Origin: an uncultured Prevotella sp.
Lineage (GTDB): Bacteria; Bacteroidota; Bacteroidia; Bacteroidales; Bacteroidaceae
Direction: 5' to 3'
Assembly (NCBI GenBank): GCA_947164965.1
Contig: CAMUYR010000005.1
Location: 62,001 to 126,000, forward strand
DNA: 64,000 nucleotides
Shown piece after piece: positions 15,001-22,400 of this stretch (position 1 is its first letter; each line of letters opens with the position of its first letter). Made by a program: the position numbers and the translations under genes. Below the pieces are notes generated by a model. That model worked only from the letters and a program-made list of their open reading frames with translations, ran no database searches and had not been told where the DNA came from.

Positions 15001-17058
15001 TATTCCGTCAAGAAGGGCGAGTCTGGTCTTAGCTACAACTGGTATGCCCATGACAAGTATGTCAATCGCTTCGATGCTGAGAATATCATATCCAAGGAAG
15101 AGTTCGAAGCCCTTCCTGCTGATAAGAAGGAGCTTTATAAGCAGCTTCGTGTCCGTGAGGAGAAGAGCATCTTCAATATCGACCAGACCACGATGGTTCA
15201 TCATAAGAAGGACGAGTACAATGCCATCCTCGCTGCTGAGGATAAGGCTGTTGTCGGTCGTGGTCAGAAGGAGTCCTTTGAGGGTTATTCCAATATCGAG
15301 AATCTGAAGAAGGACAACAACATCAATGCCATGTTGCTGCTCCGCACCGGTAATGACACTTATGAGCTTCACGGTGAGGATGCTGTCAAGGCAGGCAGTA
15401 TTCTTGGTTTGAAGGTTGCCGACCATCCCGATATGAAGGATGCTGAAGGTACTGCCGTCAAGGTTGTCAGCTTCCCTGTTGCCGATCTTGACTCTGTCCT
15501 TCCGAAGATTATCCGCAGTGGTGAGCGTGTTGCTATCGCCGACAAGCCTGAGAGTGAGGCTGTCATTAAGCGCTATGGCACTGCTGACCGTATCTACAAG
15601 GATATCGCCGACCTCACCGAGAAGATGAAGGTTGCCGGTGGTGACAAGGTCATCATCAGTTCTATCCATGAGACGGGTTACGACCGTGAGACTGGTATTC
15701 TCCATATCAACGACTCCCGTGTCTCTGCCCCTGGTGAGGAAGTCAAGACTGCCATCTCCCGTGCTAACGACCTCTACCGTGCCGTCGCTCTCTATACCGG
15801 TGCTGCCGACCGTCTGAACCGTGGCGGTAAGCTGCTGCCGGAGGATGCCGTCAAGTATGACCGTCTCGTTTCCGAGCTTTCTGCCGGTGTTCTGATGAGC
15901 CGTAAGGGTCTGCCTGCTGCCCTCTCTTCTGAGAGCATGCAGATGGTTCCATATTTTGAGCGTGAGCTGAAGGAGGATTCCAAGCTTGTCTCACGCCTGG
16001 AGAGTGATGTCAACAATGCCGTCAAGGTTGTCGGTATGCTTCGCAAGGGTGAAGCCGTTGACTATGCTGCCATTCGTGGTGAGAAGTCCATCGAGTCTAT
16101 GCGTCCGAAGTTCTACACCATCTCTTCCGACCTGGCCACCTATCCTGATATGGTGACGAAGACTGTTGTCCTTGTGAAGGACATGCAGAACAAGAGTGCC
16201 GCTGTCATTCTGCCAGCCGGTGCTTCTCTGGAGGTGAAGAACGAGGTTCCTGGCATGAGCAAGGAGCGTATTGCCATTTCCCTGAAGAAGGAAGGCTTCG
16301 ACGGCGACAAGATTACTTTCTACAATGCCGGTGGCTCCCTGGGCCTGAATCAGCCCAATGAGTTCTTCGCCGACAAGGAGGTGCTGGTCGGTCACCTGAA
16401 GCAGTATGAGTTTGTTGTTGACCAGACCCTCGATTTGAAGGAGGAGATTGCCCGTACAGGCATGGTTGACATCGAGCAGGTGTCTATGATCAAGGATGAC
16501 GAGAACCGTAATGTCCTGTATATCAAACCTGCCGAGGGCAAGCCTATCACCGTCTATCCTGAGCCTGCCGACATCAAGATGTTCTTCAACAGTCTCCGTA
16601 CTGAGAACTTCGATGCCGTCCGTGAGAACCTTGGTCAGAAGTACTATGCTTTCGTCAAGCAGTTCCCGGAGATGGAGGCTGGCGTGCTGATGCCTGAGAT
16701 TCCCGAGGGTGTCGACATGAGCCGTATTTCTAAGGTCAATATCGCCAAGGATAAGTACAACGACAAGCAGTATGTGCTCTTCGCCCAGATCGATGACGAG
16801 AAGGTTCATCATGCCCTCACCCCCGATCAGGCCAGCCGTCTCTTCCTTGTCGATGACAAGTCTCTTTATAAGCAGCTCCTCGCTGCCGTTCTCTTCGGAG
16901 AGAAGTTAGGTATCGCGGAGGGCCAGGAGGCTGCCCAGTTTCGTGACAATCACGAAGGACAGGGTGACCATAATGTGGAAGAAGCCGGTCAAGCACCAGA
17001 AGTCGACTCTCAGGAAGAAGATAACGAAGAGCGCCGTGCAGGAGGTATGCATCGTTAA
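1..17058 (+). CDS. Giant polyvalent protein (>=5.68 k aa, 5'-truncated by window edge): zincin, RadC/JAB-like, second zincin, phosphoribosyltransferase-like, MNT-type nucleotidyltransferase, MutS-domain-I-like repeats, DUF3945-like modules
   Basis: Single ORF open from base 1 (DSLTLKDYMDAPQLFAAYPELKD...). Motifs read in translation: FDHEVQHAI (~241-270), VWFIHNHPSGS (~1590-1625), LPLHEYAHLW (~2803-2830), VVIDNVVHSGNTAE (~3680-3720), GSRSRGEAREDSDLDILLEY (~4960-5020), HPDEVLLFRQKGFVEAFGEDAE (~7276-7341), duplicated NIDYSKYQIPEGMTVEKA modules (~14008, ~14362). Confidence 0.9.
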   Translation, partial: DSLTLKDYMDAPQLFAAYPELKDVKVSLAPMPEGKGGSLVTTEDWLGLSVNQSIQLNAETMTLARDSYSISARQKIIDAFDHEVQHAIQQVEGFAQGGSPGQRVMLEGIALQHAKDELDTILSNPDYKAWQEADKNYRIASDKLQAVLQHENRNYDALVRLTDAENAAKREAYMLYSVEVKHMDQRAAVLRDQIENGLVLTYDDYHRLAGETEARDVVLRRGLTDEQRRQTLASETEDVPRDQQIVTYDKSLLAASMSREATVIGMSDAGYMNSLALQQAVEDLAVSGNKVIAGYEDPETGEYVFVGNSADVLSRYKGSFGKLLHGDDMSRSSEFRVPRKDGKDSDKFDILTANLLPKGYRFAVITKDRVQELLAHPELATVKTPVKDKSSEEGKIATTIAMPKVTSAVQLDLFADGLADDSQQEQAPVSRDLSQISLPALADGEHCYVERKYTETGAFSFVAGDHVESSADVAYIFKSLADKSVENSFICMVKDGVPTVIHLGIGSSVAVMAPIEQALVAYAELKPEKVWFIHNHPSGSLKVSREDIGLQKRMVNIFGGATQPGIIINTTSGKFVTYTSEAETLGEEQITALAGSDNPVKVWSFDRQVFSKDWNPQESYQASTASRVAAFVSSHRYGDRDKLNLLITNHNNNVTGNVFLPWTDIKEACTPDGVSLIARYVQQMGGTGCFLYGSDNAMIKRETKSLNYLSAHLNQYSVILRDVMSVVDENYYSAHEQGILTPYASERSVVKDAVFEEHAVSPKTFKSGDIIITLPDSTGARKIGRVDKVDGQLLHYTVSNGYIMVGQSQYLDMATDWRLATDEEQQAFLDEEKRVLATESGQEQQRRQSQSSVSPRRLTAEDREAGSAMVDHLQAMGITVSTDSRENRRVLKDAQKDQSEAGKVRHFKTEQGDSYGFAYKGKIHLDLRKIDAELPLHEYAHLWCEALRRINPDNWNSVVTMMKQDADTWQFVKSAYPELTDDNDLAEEVIAHYSGKRGAQKLQAELERMTPRDADYSSRWGNIYQNVAKAVQDFWKHIGDSLNFHYESKEDIADQILNDFAKQVNPVQKVEKWLAARDKEYAAAVEAGDIDKARDMFWEALHENVGNGITPFMAVDGYRGKLDQLAHAVKELDNTDAIIKAADLMAPFVRAGMVLVPAPSHTGKATDMKDLAWAISRRSGAPVADVLVSDSRESQYEYKYAHDGKAMPADALGIRMEGELPADRLPVVIDNVVHSGNTAEACIKALGGGVVLALASAVSQEKHVASLKSLAPVVYDKEGKLIPLSERFEFKNKYLGRVMNYKDIQEMLSAVDDQPVRVIGVGKRMEILTKEAITSVDNPRVGYSKMITDGKDAAGSEHLERNIFYDGRPLGAVMAEVDPQGKATVSYLLDVRVHPFDMAENAWEGIDGMELDEDYDYGCIRFDDEATMVAFYESHREEIDYRNSRYDNIQDTASNKGQAAAETLSLNIPVQYIFKPVPPMQEWVDVAVDKTFLSRPQEEQERLRYRQGETLEEYKNRNQLYWGHPDFALYFWQKYADRQDEVKAILGDGLTDDNYQDVIQKIARLVDSKIEGYEIRSLLNYNKMTEPVRFHEVYEQAFEQRLKEYRDHPVLKEVQGLKGYSVDEIKELVRNHIEDNYGELFMDDGFVIKEITIIGSRSRGEAREDSDLDILLEYGGTDMKEDAMFNILNYEPLEIEGIKVDINPICEHYSLNTADWLARDAMWREEDLKKQHNKIKNMDINENLQQLLAEVMPREGMRYDFGAGFVADDLDHRVTKDELLVKTVKNTGNGYLAGEDIEGYLNLGRLSVNEQNFIYKLIREKQLAELIGEGRQMDWNGLGVGFDQNPDTGNFKEAHLRMLSVENGQLVFDGTITDGDHVGEEPLNFINLSADGMERIYNAVQEAVSENKQVVSDLAALYQTVFQKAVALKPQIDTPSALYDELNGLSAPIEQGAAVSLKDFAEQGMKAFSAGDAEHQQLNELTQGGYQRFLEDVQGLRDDQVSTLAALMQDRRAAYSVTALDSLLTGTIQYYNDNLPNDAVGNDLIGLLGVNNGKDLMAWVNNGVSNPGERLQQLKEALATVSLYDADRLVQAKRQRDNLPERMAEEIRLAPKTLLEGHYAMLMSYYMNNFALLSTAEKAVFQRLDRVETPDQLSQWASGVLTGTTLADLAGIPDSIRDEVSALAYDIAETNDEDMTKVIEGLHGIGVVNDMHLDVLVKEVNRMRQQAPDEVTLFKSDGMLTAIGEDASKVVQMTGWPASLVKYGPNEFAQVLHVNSDGFDVLSEKDLNIRVVSSPVSMRPVMAQSMNDTLFALETIDYSISIAQKEPVLVETDGSLQIGNFKAKTLDFHPTGLDAIAEDGEKLVIRDIPKKYFHPEGTLVVADYINGHRETIENALAIAQPLDFEPYDSPDEVPTVYEEYNLLKQVHPDEVLLFRQKGFVEAFGEDAERLSKALGLPLYERHLDNANIRFAMMNANDYMSVAGDAALDVYIAMPEAADTRQAISQSLVRMQEHIAADAAKKDIAAEIYPTGEGKYSVRLVNAQTLHQISNAVELTADEAARYQMMVGPSAMSQRGDFVMEMADKYFGEVIRMSQDEQKYENMRQLLQQRYDEFVAKHDEEPLYAEVTIRYKDDGSSHSDIIKLSSDVDERDDDKIFFYVDGIQDLLRLVQEDNGEDFDLTDIQETQFYAKSLYLGNEVTVTIDQLQEKAVSLFGQNFEFDFWNPDKPGTKIDRFDLGGMPDTISIDKLEIKDGHLSLYSNDIANDVDLQALDAAELAKVDAALDDVKAYLGLAAKEQELVNLVGKGQQFQLSEPMVINVDDFVAKDVIDSVSVKDDGTIELLGRRIDEQGASASFSLEGRGEYDLSDIDKVLDAVKWDLNGKDSLSLLRSNIKEVVSSLNISEYGTLSIPENFQRRTPTGEMITHVGVSQDGTIMVPAMVSDLSQIDDVNTLRDIYQGVAAAALVQEIANKQAFKSDDYSIKVRFQEPFAMRDAYKEMRQVSSVSLSYANGDLIIYPSEPDGMTIAMGDADSMRLLLDKVRAEQPAVQLQADHESVHVQSADDKVDIYRRVHGWMHDDPALLYSNTDVDVFFYDNKTNTVENIDNEAGIDAYENRDGFFLVRAEDYDEAYRQLAEHDQDQGFADPLSAEEMKVLDKHMANVKNALRATDTSKSLLAHELTGILIDLNVHDAKNIREYFSNLFKDINKEDKKDLRQQWDAIEGLAGGSLRQLAWAVAYRMSDEQIRMMAFDQLLEDNKDVLERLKNSPIDHSQDKPYHITIGEDNRPGGVEGEYHLQFKPDIMRVTFGEQEDIAKEFGGTMRVTNGEEWADFYDESSAVKFAEKVIALNADRIVASRDHAAEERREQLRTLLGEVIGTHGQSIAINPTDIGDGVKAVYLSNNNGTILYDGEKNGEGLVNRILDIDHLSIASAQFLMNSINSVQQKKQESYLQPLTVEQWKVMSEIGYPYAPGNAKEHDNAPVPEMIYWRYVAGMFSMDDVVRSFSTTGYTVGENAERSREILAELNEKYHKLDGDLKPMAAREPARENGSFSVEEILNHDDKFRYQLLSRMQSDVKYFLGNGNRHVPDLWAGDVDKHIDLMFKLWDSFKEKPEWLSREEIAAYAEQMRQPADVVQLRQLNKELKDILKGAGLEYSPLAEKLDITLKPILGNSDDQHLHYASFDEERIHLYETYEDALDLRNYEIIEELSPENQLKLVKGLVDYYRNENNNVTLHVDTQQVPSYALSAIINGDFSGIDSEEDAQNIRDFMERKAYEGAVFSVREEHPSFTSSPAFGLPTDCVAVDILRTGTIKQFREEHLEASRNLPFPEVVEDARVRLDHALQVAPLEVGKEMHIPGNTHFAVKDYDWFNLQEHIKNGGGIPHAYALVNDQEKGLGFLMGRDAIFTPVDKLRQEDLAKLVYGYQSAMLYELVKANGAIQLDEPVEFVHTTALGENIQGAIKEVSIHDDVLRFDGIRQWPDGHTESLKGYGISDGGMESLFNKVLAMNLQKEHAAVVGVDETHPLLNRRYTPEQVQYVVAGLGEYLQNIVNERYNTNGDIYSTEVQEGMKEYLVSSTNTAQDAAYDMMVRVLKKADINKPGILASWGVDNIEATAEMISLDAVKAAEKNMPQESREQLSERLWSKLNELLPENGDMLLLKQPFTITEAQDLAKGQTIDVFNIRRSLSPEYDAVCVFVCGDNKGGVNTYRLTADDLHKVEAILENKDYTLSLKKDEGVEPELREARGYLMDVISQALAEMNGHIEISHTELPSVPIKGDWQDEGNGYPYMEVIKGDNNVRDAVFYDVHAEAYPIDEVIGQLDYADTYALTIAVREAQIANLVGKGDEISFVDGLAVSQDDQSIDKDYIDLIKFDQDGKLNIIGHRQDADGNIVNFDHGDMMYLDGYDDLLAAVKDLREQEALEEEDIENVSEDAGITFSDDDQKVIKEAVATYLTQYNSDYYQSDVDVAGRVAAADLASWSDVKRLGSEIAEDILRDADSRDPEILDRYLPEGMNTIAHESQRIGSDTLEKAKVALFNHEHYIADNVKSRIAEVNAMLPEYNALRRAADNNFMFSHPTSVYSLQQNPRDPQQFALIAVKDGNGEYATAFLELPEVMAKVEKIENDLITEYPQLKDFTAMEENKQEEVAQQQEAQEQQVNNEQQAKPAAKKGWNIDYSKYQIPEGMTVEKAQVFKLTTGANAGKYAVSAVINGERKTQSMYKNDVDAYFNKDDNGVRKATAEQLAVKYFDPNTLKKSVPVKEETPSEQQEQAEGQAQEPKKAAGEKKNPFANIDYSKYQIPEGMTVEKANVFKLSQGPNAGKYAVSALVNGQRQLRVLYKNDLDAYFQRGENGERRATLDQLIAKYFGKTAESMAVGSVQEAEHLVQEQQEDKDKKAKAAADKAQEEQKKQEEQKKAEEAKKKEDKKSVPVSIVQAQLITGALVAAAAADGVFMNKDGKKSPDFASREHMTISPFNAMMMALHSDANGFKTNQYVTFGDASSNGYSVKKGESGLSYNWYAHDKYVNRFDAENIISKEEFEALPADKKELYKQLRVREEKSIFNIDQTTMVHHKKDEYNAILAAEDKAVVGRGQKESFEGYSNIENLKKDNNINAMLLLRTGNDTYELHGEDAVKAGSILGLKVADHPDMKDAEGTAVKVVSFPVADLDSVLPKIIRSGERVAIADKPESEAVIKRYGTADRIYKDIADLTEKMKVAGGDKVIISSIHETGYDRETGILHINDSRVSAPGEEVKTAISRANDLYRAVALYTGAADRLNRGGKLLPEDAVKYDRLVSELSAGVLMSRKGLPAALSSESMQMVPYFERELKEDSKLVSRLESDVNNAVKVVGMLRKGEAVDYAAIRGEKSIESMRPKFYTISSDLATYPDMVTKTVVLVKDMQNKSAAVILPAGASLEVKNEVPGMSKERIAISLKKEGFDGDKITFYNAGGSLGLNQPNEFFADKEVLVGHLKQYEFVVDQTLDLKEEIARTGMVDIEQVSMIKDDENRNVLYIKPAEGKPITVYPEPADIKMFFNSLRTENFDAVRENLGQKYYAFVKQFPEMEAGVLMPEIPEGVDMSRISKVNIAKDKYNDKQYVLFAQIDDEKVHHALTPDQASRLFLVDDKSLYKQLLAAVLFGEKLGIAEGQEAAQFRDNHEGQGDHNVEEAGQAPEVDSQEEDNEERRAGGMHR

Positions 17059-17170
17059 TCTTCCCTTGCCTACTACAGCCCAGGGCGTGTCTGTTAACCA
17101 GGCACGCTTGGGTTCCAAGAAGAAGAAAGATAATCAGTAACAGTATTCACGATATTTATCAGATTGACAT

Positions 17171-18748
17171 ATGACTCCAGAGAAGCAACAATTCTACGAG
17201 CGTCTTGCCCCTGCTGCCATGGAACAGCAGATTAAGTACGGCATCCCTGCCTCCGTCACCTTGGCGCAGGCATGGATAGAGCATGGCAACTATTCCAAGG
17301 ACACCAACAACTATTTCGGCATCCATGACGATGACGGTTGGTGGCGTAGGAATGGCGGTCAGACCGTTATTCTTAACGACCACGGGAGGATGGCCCATTT
17401 CCGTGTTTATAACTCTATGGAGCAGGGCATCGAAGACCATTCCAAGTTTTTCTTCCGTCAGAACTCCCGATATAGTGCCGCCCATGGTGTTTCATCCACT
17501 GATGAGAAGTTCGCCGAGAAGTGGGCCTATACCATCTGCCGTGCCGGTTATGCTGAGCGTCCCAAGGATAACCCTGACCGTTACGCCAAGTCCATCATGG
17601 GCGAGATCAATTCCTATGACCTCACCCGTTTTGACCGTCAGGCCAATGCCCTTGCCGCCCAGCGCGGTACTGCCGTCGGTTATATGCGTGGTCAGGGTGC
17701 TGCTGCCATGCAGCCTTCTGTCGGTTCCGGATATGCCCAGTCCGGTGCATCGCAAGGCTCGTCTGTTGCTGTTTCCAACGGCTACTGCTTCCCTGTTGCC
17801 GGTCTGAACCTTGTTATGTCTGATGGTTACGGTATTGCTCCTACGGGCTACCGTGACCATCCCCATAACGGTATTGATCTGAGAGCCAAATACCAGGATG
17901 TCTTCGCTACCGAGAATCAGGGTAAGGTTGTCGATACGGGCTATCAGAAGTCCGGCGGTAACTATGTTGTTGTCGAGTACGACCGTGCCGATGGTGCCAA
18001 GTGGCGTGTAAGCTATTGTCACCTGAAGGACATCAATGTCAGGAAAGGTGACACGGTGGATGCCGGCAAGGTGCTTGGTGTCTCTGGTAATTCTGGTAAC
18101 AGTACCGGTCCTCATCTGCATCTGACTGTCAAGCGTCAGGAGGCAGGCAGTAGTGAGTTCAAGACTGTTGACCCTCTGCGTTATCTCGCCGAGGTCTCTG
18201 TCAGGGGTAACCTTCAGGGTACCGTTTTGAAGAAAGGCACCAATAACGATCTCCTTGCCAGTCTGAAGGCTGGTGTTGACACCAGACCTACTCCTGCCGA
18301 TGAGCTTCTGTTGGCTCAGCGGTCAGGTAGTCCGCAACTGCAAGGTAGCCAGTATCAGCAGGGCGCTGTCGCCATGCAGCAGCCGTTGAGTGCTGATGCC
18401 CTTGTGCAGCAGTTCGGCCAGGCTAACGATCCCTTGCAGATGCTCTCCTATATGATGCAGCAGCAGAATATCCAGGGTAGCAGCGAGGGTTTCCTGAGCG
18501 GTATGATTTCCACCCTCTTCAAGGGTGCCATGCTCCTTGCTTTACAGCTCCAGAACGGAAACGGACAGGAGCCTGTAGATCAGGCAGAGCAGATGGCAGA
18601 CACCCGTACCCCCGAACAGCGGAAGTTAGACGCCGTTTTACGTCGTCGTGAGACTCCTGATGTCGAGAAGGCCCGTCAGATGGCTTCCATGTCCTTTGAC
18701 GCCGAGAGTCCCGAACAGCAGCAGAATGCCGGTGTTCGTCTCGCTTAG
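17171..18748 (+). CDS. Glucosaminidase (GH73/FlgJ-like) + M23 peptidase, no obvious signal peptide
   Basis: N-term YGIPASVTLAQAWIEHGNYSKDTNNYFGI...; C-term half GIDLRAKYQDVFATENGKV...YCHLKDINVRKGDTV..GNSGNSTGPHLHLTV (M23 HxH). Confidence 0.85.
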   Translation: MTPEKQQFYERLAPAAMEQQIKYGIPASVTLAQAWIEHGNYSKDTNNYFGIHDDDGWWRRNGGQTVILNDHGRMAHFRVYNSMEQGIEDHSKFFFRQNSRYSAAHGVSSTDEKFAEKWAYTICRAGYAERPKDNPDRYAKSIMGEINSYDLTRFDRQANALAAQRGTAVGYMRGQGAAAMQPSVGSGYAQSGASQGSSVAVSNGYCFPVAGLNLVMSDGYGIAPTGYRDHPHNGIDLRAKYQDVFATENQGKVVDTGYQKSGGNYVVVEYDRADGAKWRVSYCHLKDINVRKGDTVDAGKVLGVSGNSGNSTGPHLHLTVKRQEAGSSEFKTVDPLRYLAEVSVRGNLQGTVLKKGTNNDLLASLKAGVDTRPTPADELLLAQRSGSPQLQGSQYQQGAVAMQQPLSADALVQQFGQANDPLQMLSYMMQQQNIQGSSEGFLSGMISTLFKGAMLLALQLQNGNGQEPVDQAEQMADTRTPEQRKLDAVLRRRETPDVEKARQMASMSFDAESPEQQQNAGVRLA

Positions 18749-18799
18749 AGAATTTTAATTCAATATATCATCTATTTTTTTAATTTAATTTTCAATGTT

Positions 18800-19408
18800 A
18801 TGATTAAGTGTGAAGTAAGCATCTGCGCTGCTATCTCGCGCAATGCAAGTGTGAAGGAAGACAAAGAGAAGAACCCCTTTGTCAGTTTCGGTGTCAAGGT
18901 TCCCATCATGGGTCGCGACAAGGAGAAGCTTGATTTGGATATCAGTGTGACCACTGATGGCGGTAAGGAGATTGCCGCTATCTATACCACTGGCCGTCGT
19001 GTTGAGATTGAGGGTGTCCTTACGATCCGTAAGAAGGACGGCAAGCTCTTCCTCAACCTCCGTGCTGCCAATGACAAGATTCATCTTGGCAAGAGCACCT
19101 ATGGTGATAAGCTGGAGGGTACGATGGAGTTCCGTGGTAAGATCGGCAAGAATGGCGTCGAGGAGAAGGAGGACAAGAATAAGAAGCTTTTTAAGACCTT
19201 CTCTGCCTTCTCCCTGGATAAGAATGGTGACAAGAACGACTTTACGTGGGTTCGTTTCCTCTATTTTGATCCCAAGGACGGTGAGGATTTCCTGCAGGCT
19301 AACACGTTTATTGAGGCCAAGGGTGATCTCCAGATGGGTGTCTTCAAGGGTGCTCTGTCCCTTGACTGCCGCCTCACGTCTGTCTCTCAGTGGGACGTTA
19401 AGAAATAA
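18800..19408 (+). CDS. Conserved hypothetical, possibly OB-fold/ssDNA-binding-like
   Basis: 202 aa ORF in operon; beta-rich sequence TTGRRVEIEGVLTIRKKDGKLFLNLRA; function is a guess. Confidence 0.6.
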   Translation: MIKCEVSICAAISRNASVKEDKEKNPFVSFGVKVPIMGRDKEKLDLDISVTTDGGKEIAAIYTTGRRVEIEGVLTIRKKDGKLFLNLRAANDKIHLGKSTYGDKLEGTMEFRGKIGKNGVEEKEDKNKKLFKTFSAFSLDKNGDKNDFTWVRFLYFDPKDGEDFLQANTFIEAKGDLQMGVFKGALSLDCRLTSVSQWDVKK

Positions 19409-19474
19409 TTTGGTTGGTAGGGAGGGGATTCCTCCCTCTCCCTGCCGTCCTTTGTGTTTTACTTAAAAGTTAAG

Positions 19475-22400
19475 ATGATGGCTACTATCAAGCAAGGCTC
19501 CCAGCCTTCCGTTTCCAAGAGTAATGCACGCCGCAGATGGCTGATGCCTTTTGGTATCGGCGGTACTCTTCTGCTTGCCGGTGCGCTCACCCTTGTCAGC
19601 CCCCTGTTAGGTGCGCTCGTTGCCGCTACGCCTCTGGCTTATCTCACGGCCAATAAGGTGTTGCTTCCGGCATGGCGTTCCGTCAAGCAGCAGGCTGCCA
19701 GTCTGCTGCGTCCCGGACGTTCCAAGGTTCCTTCCGGTGACTACGGGAACCTCAAGGTCAATGACGGTGGAAAGACGGGTAACGGCATGGTCGATGCCTT
19801 GGTTGACAAGCTCCGTCATAACGGCTTGCAGGTCTCTACCGACTGGAATGCTGCCAAGGACATCTTGCAGCAGCTCCCAGAGAAGTACGAGGCTCTGAAG
19901 CGTGACGATGCCAAGGTCTATGGCTTCGTCTATCGTGGTACTGTCTTCCTGAATCCCAAGGAGACAGGCCCTGATGTTCCTATCCACGAGTACACCCATG
20001 TATGGGCAGAGGCCTTGCGCCAGCGCAATCCCCAGGAGTGGCAGCGTATCGTGGAGCTGATGAAACGTGAGACTGCTATCTGGAATGAGGTTGTCAAGAC
20101 CTATCCCCATCTGGAGAATGATGACCAGATAGCCGATGAGGTGCTGGCCACTTACAGTGGCCGTCATGGTGCCCAGCGTCTTGCTGAGTACTGCCAGGAA
20201 GGTGAGAAGCCCCAGCAGGTTTTCAAGAATCTCTTGGCTGCTTTGGAGCGTTTCTGGAAGGATGTCTCGCTGTTTTTCAAGCGTGACGTGCATTACAATA
20301 CCGCCAGTGACCTTGCCGATCGCGTCCTGAGCGATTTCCTCACTGGTATCAATCCTAACAAGTATATCGATGAGAATACAGTCACCCTGAATGACAGCGT
20401 GCCGTTGGCCAGTCAGGGTTCCCATATCACTAATAATAGCAATACCACTATGAACCAGCGTTTAGAAACACTTCTCTCAACCGTTCTTCCGGATAACGGT
20501 CGTATCGAGCTGCCAAGGCCTTTTGCCCTTGACCAGCGTCCCTCTGTCGGCGTTTATGATATGAATGCCAGGTATATCCTCCGTACTGATGACGGCTTCC
20601 GTTTCAGTGACGGTGACTATACCCTTCCCTTGTCCCGTCTGATGGATCATCAGGTCGGTGACTTGTGTGATGTACTGGAGGAATACCGGCAGAATGACAC
20701 GTTGAAGGCCTCCGACAAGGAGAATGCCCGTGTCGATGCCGCTGTTCTTGGCATCCGTCAGCTTGTCGCCGAGCATGGCCGTATGCTGGACACCGATGTA
20801 TTCTTGCAGAACCCCGTCAATATCGGTCATGGCATGCAGGTTGTCGGTGTCAGTGTCGCTTTGAGCAATACCCGTGACGATGCCGTTATCTTGAAACATA
20901 AGGAGCGTAATGCTCTCCATTACAGCGACTACCGCTATTATGACGGTGACCTCCAGCATGGCACCAAGGTTGTCAACACCCTCTCCAGCCGTCAGCTTGC
21001 CGCTGTCAGTCAGGAGCTGTTGGCCATGGCACAGCGTCATACCCTTGTGCCGGTCAACAAAGGCTATTACCATAATGGCAGTCAGATGTTCGCTGCCGTC
21101 GATGGTGCCTATCCTGACAGGATGATGACCGGTAAGCTCCGTGCCAATCCTATTGTCAGCGGTTTCTCTTCTGACAGCAAGTGCATGCTGTTGACGATGA
21201 AGGATGAAGCCGTCTATCGTGGTGTCACAGACCAAGAGCAGGCTGCCTTCAACCGTGCAGCCTATCAGGTGGCCCAGCGTCTCATCAACCGCAACTGTGC
21301 CGTCAAGGAAGGTGATGATGTCGTAGTCATTCTCGATGACTACAGCCGTGCCAACCTCGACCGCGAGGAAGAGCCTCTGAAGAATGCCGGTGGTGACGCT
21401 CTGAAGTCTTTGGAGGTTATTGCCAAGGCCATTGATGGTGATGCCGCTGTCATCCGTGAGAGTGACCATGTCGTCAAGGTTCGCTTCTCTGATGGCAATG
21501 CTGCCAACCGTTTCGCCGGTGACTATTTCCAGCGTTCACAGGTTGCCCGTTCTGCCGTTTCCCATCTCGCCCTTTTAGGTGGATGGAGTGATACGGAGAA
21601 AGAGTTTGTCAAGGCTTACCTTGTGGAGCATGGCGGTGTTGACAAGCCCACCCGTGAGGCTGCTGCCGAGCGTCTGTTCAATACCTCCGGTGTTGACGCT
21701 CTGGATGTCGCCGACACCCGTAAGGATAGTGTGAGGAATGAGCTTCAAGGTATGGCTCAGTCAATCCCTGTCGTTACCTATTATTTTGCTGAAGCCAAGG
21801 ATAAGTTCAACGAGATCATGGCTGGTCAGCAGTCCACTGAGGTTGCCGACTATTTCCCCTTGCATATCGGTGCATGCGGTATCTTTGAAGAGACCACCGG
21901 TGACGGCCAGCGTGCCTTTGTCGCCTTTGATAACAGCAATGGCGACAACTGGACAGAGGATTTCAAGACGATGAAGGGTGCTGAGCTGTATGTCGGCGGT
22001 GTCCTTTCAGTGGATGATATCCGTCAGCTTGAACGCCAGCAGTTCCGCACCTTCGACAAGCCCTTGCTTATTGATACTATCATCCTCAGTAAGGATGATG
22101 TCTCAGGCAGTCTTGTCAAGAAGCTGCCCTTTGATGAGCAAGGAGAGCTGGAGGTTAAGATGGCCTTCTACGATGGCTATGCCGAGGAGTTGCGTCAGCG
22201 TGACGGTGTGGAGCTGTCTGATGGCGACCGTCTGAAGCTCACCTATCCCACTATCGCTGCCGTTGCTGCCAGTCAGAAGATGCAGGATGCTATCGAGGAT
22301 TTTACCGACCGTCAGTGGCGTGGCAGCACTTTAGGTGAGAAAGTCTATGATATCGCCTTGAAGTATGGCAATGCGGGTAAGCTCTATGAGCGTGTCACTG

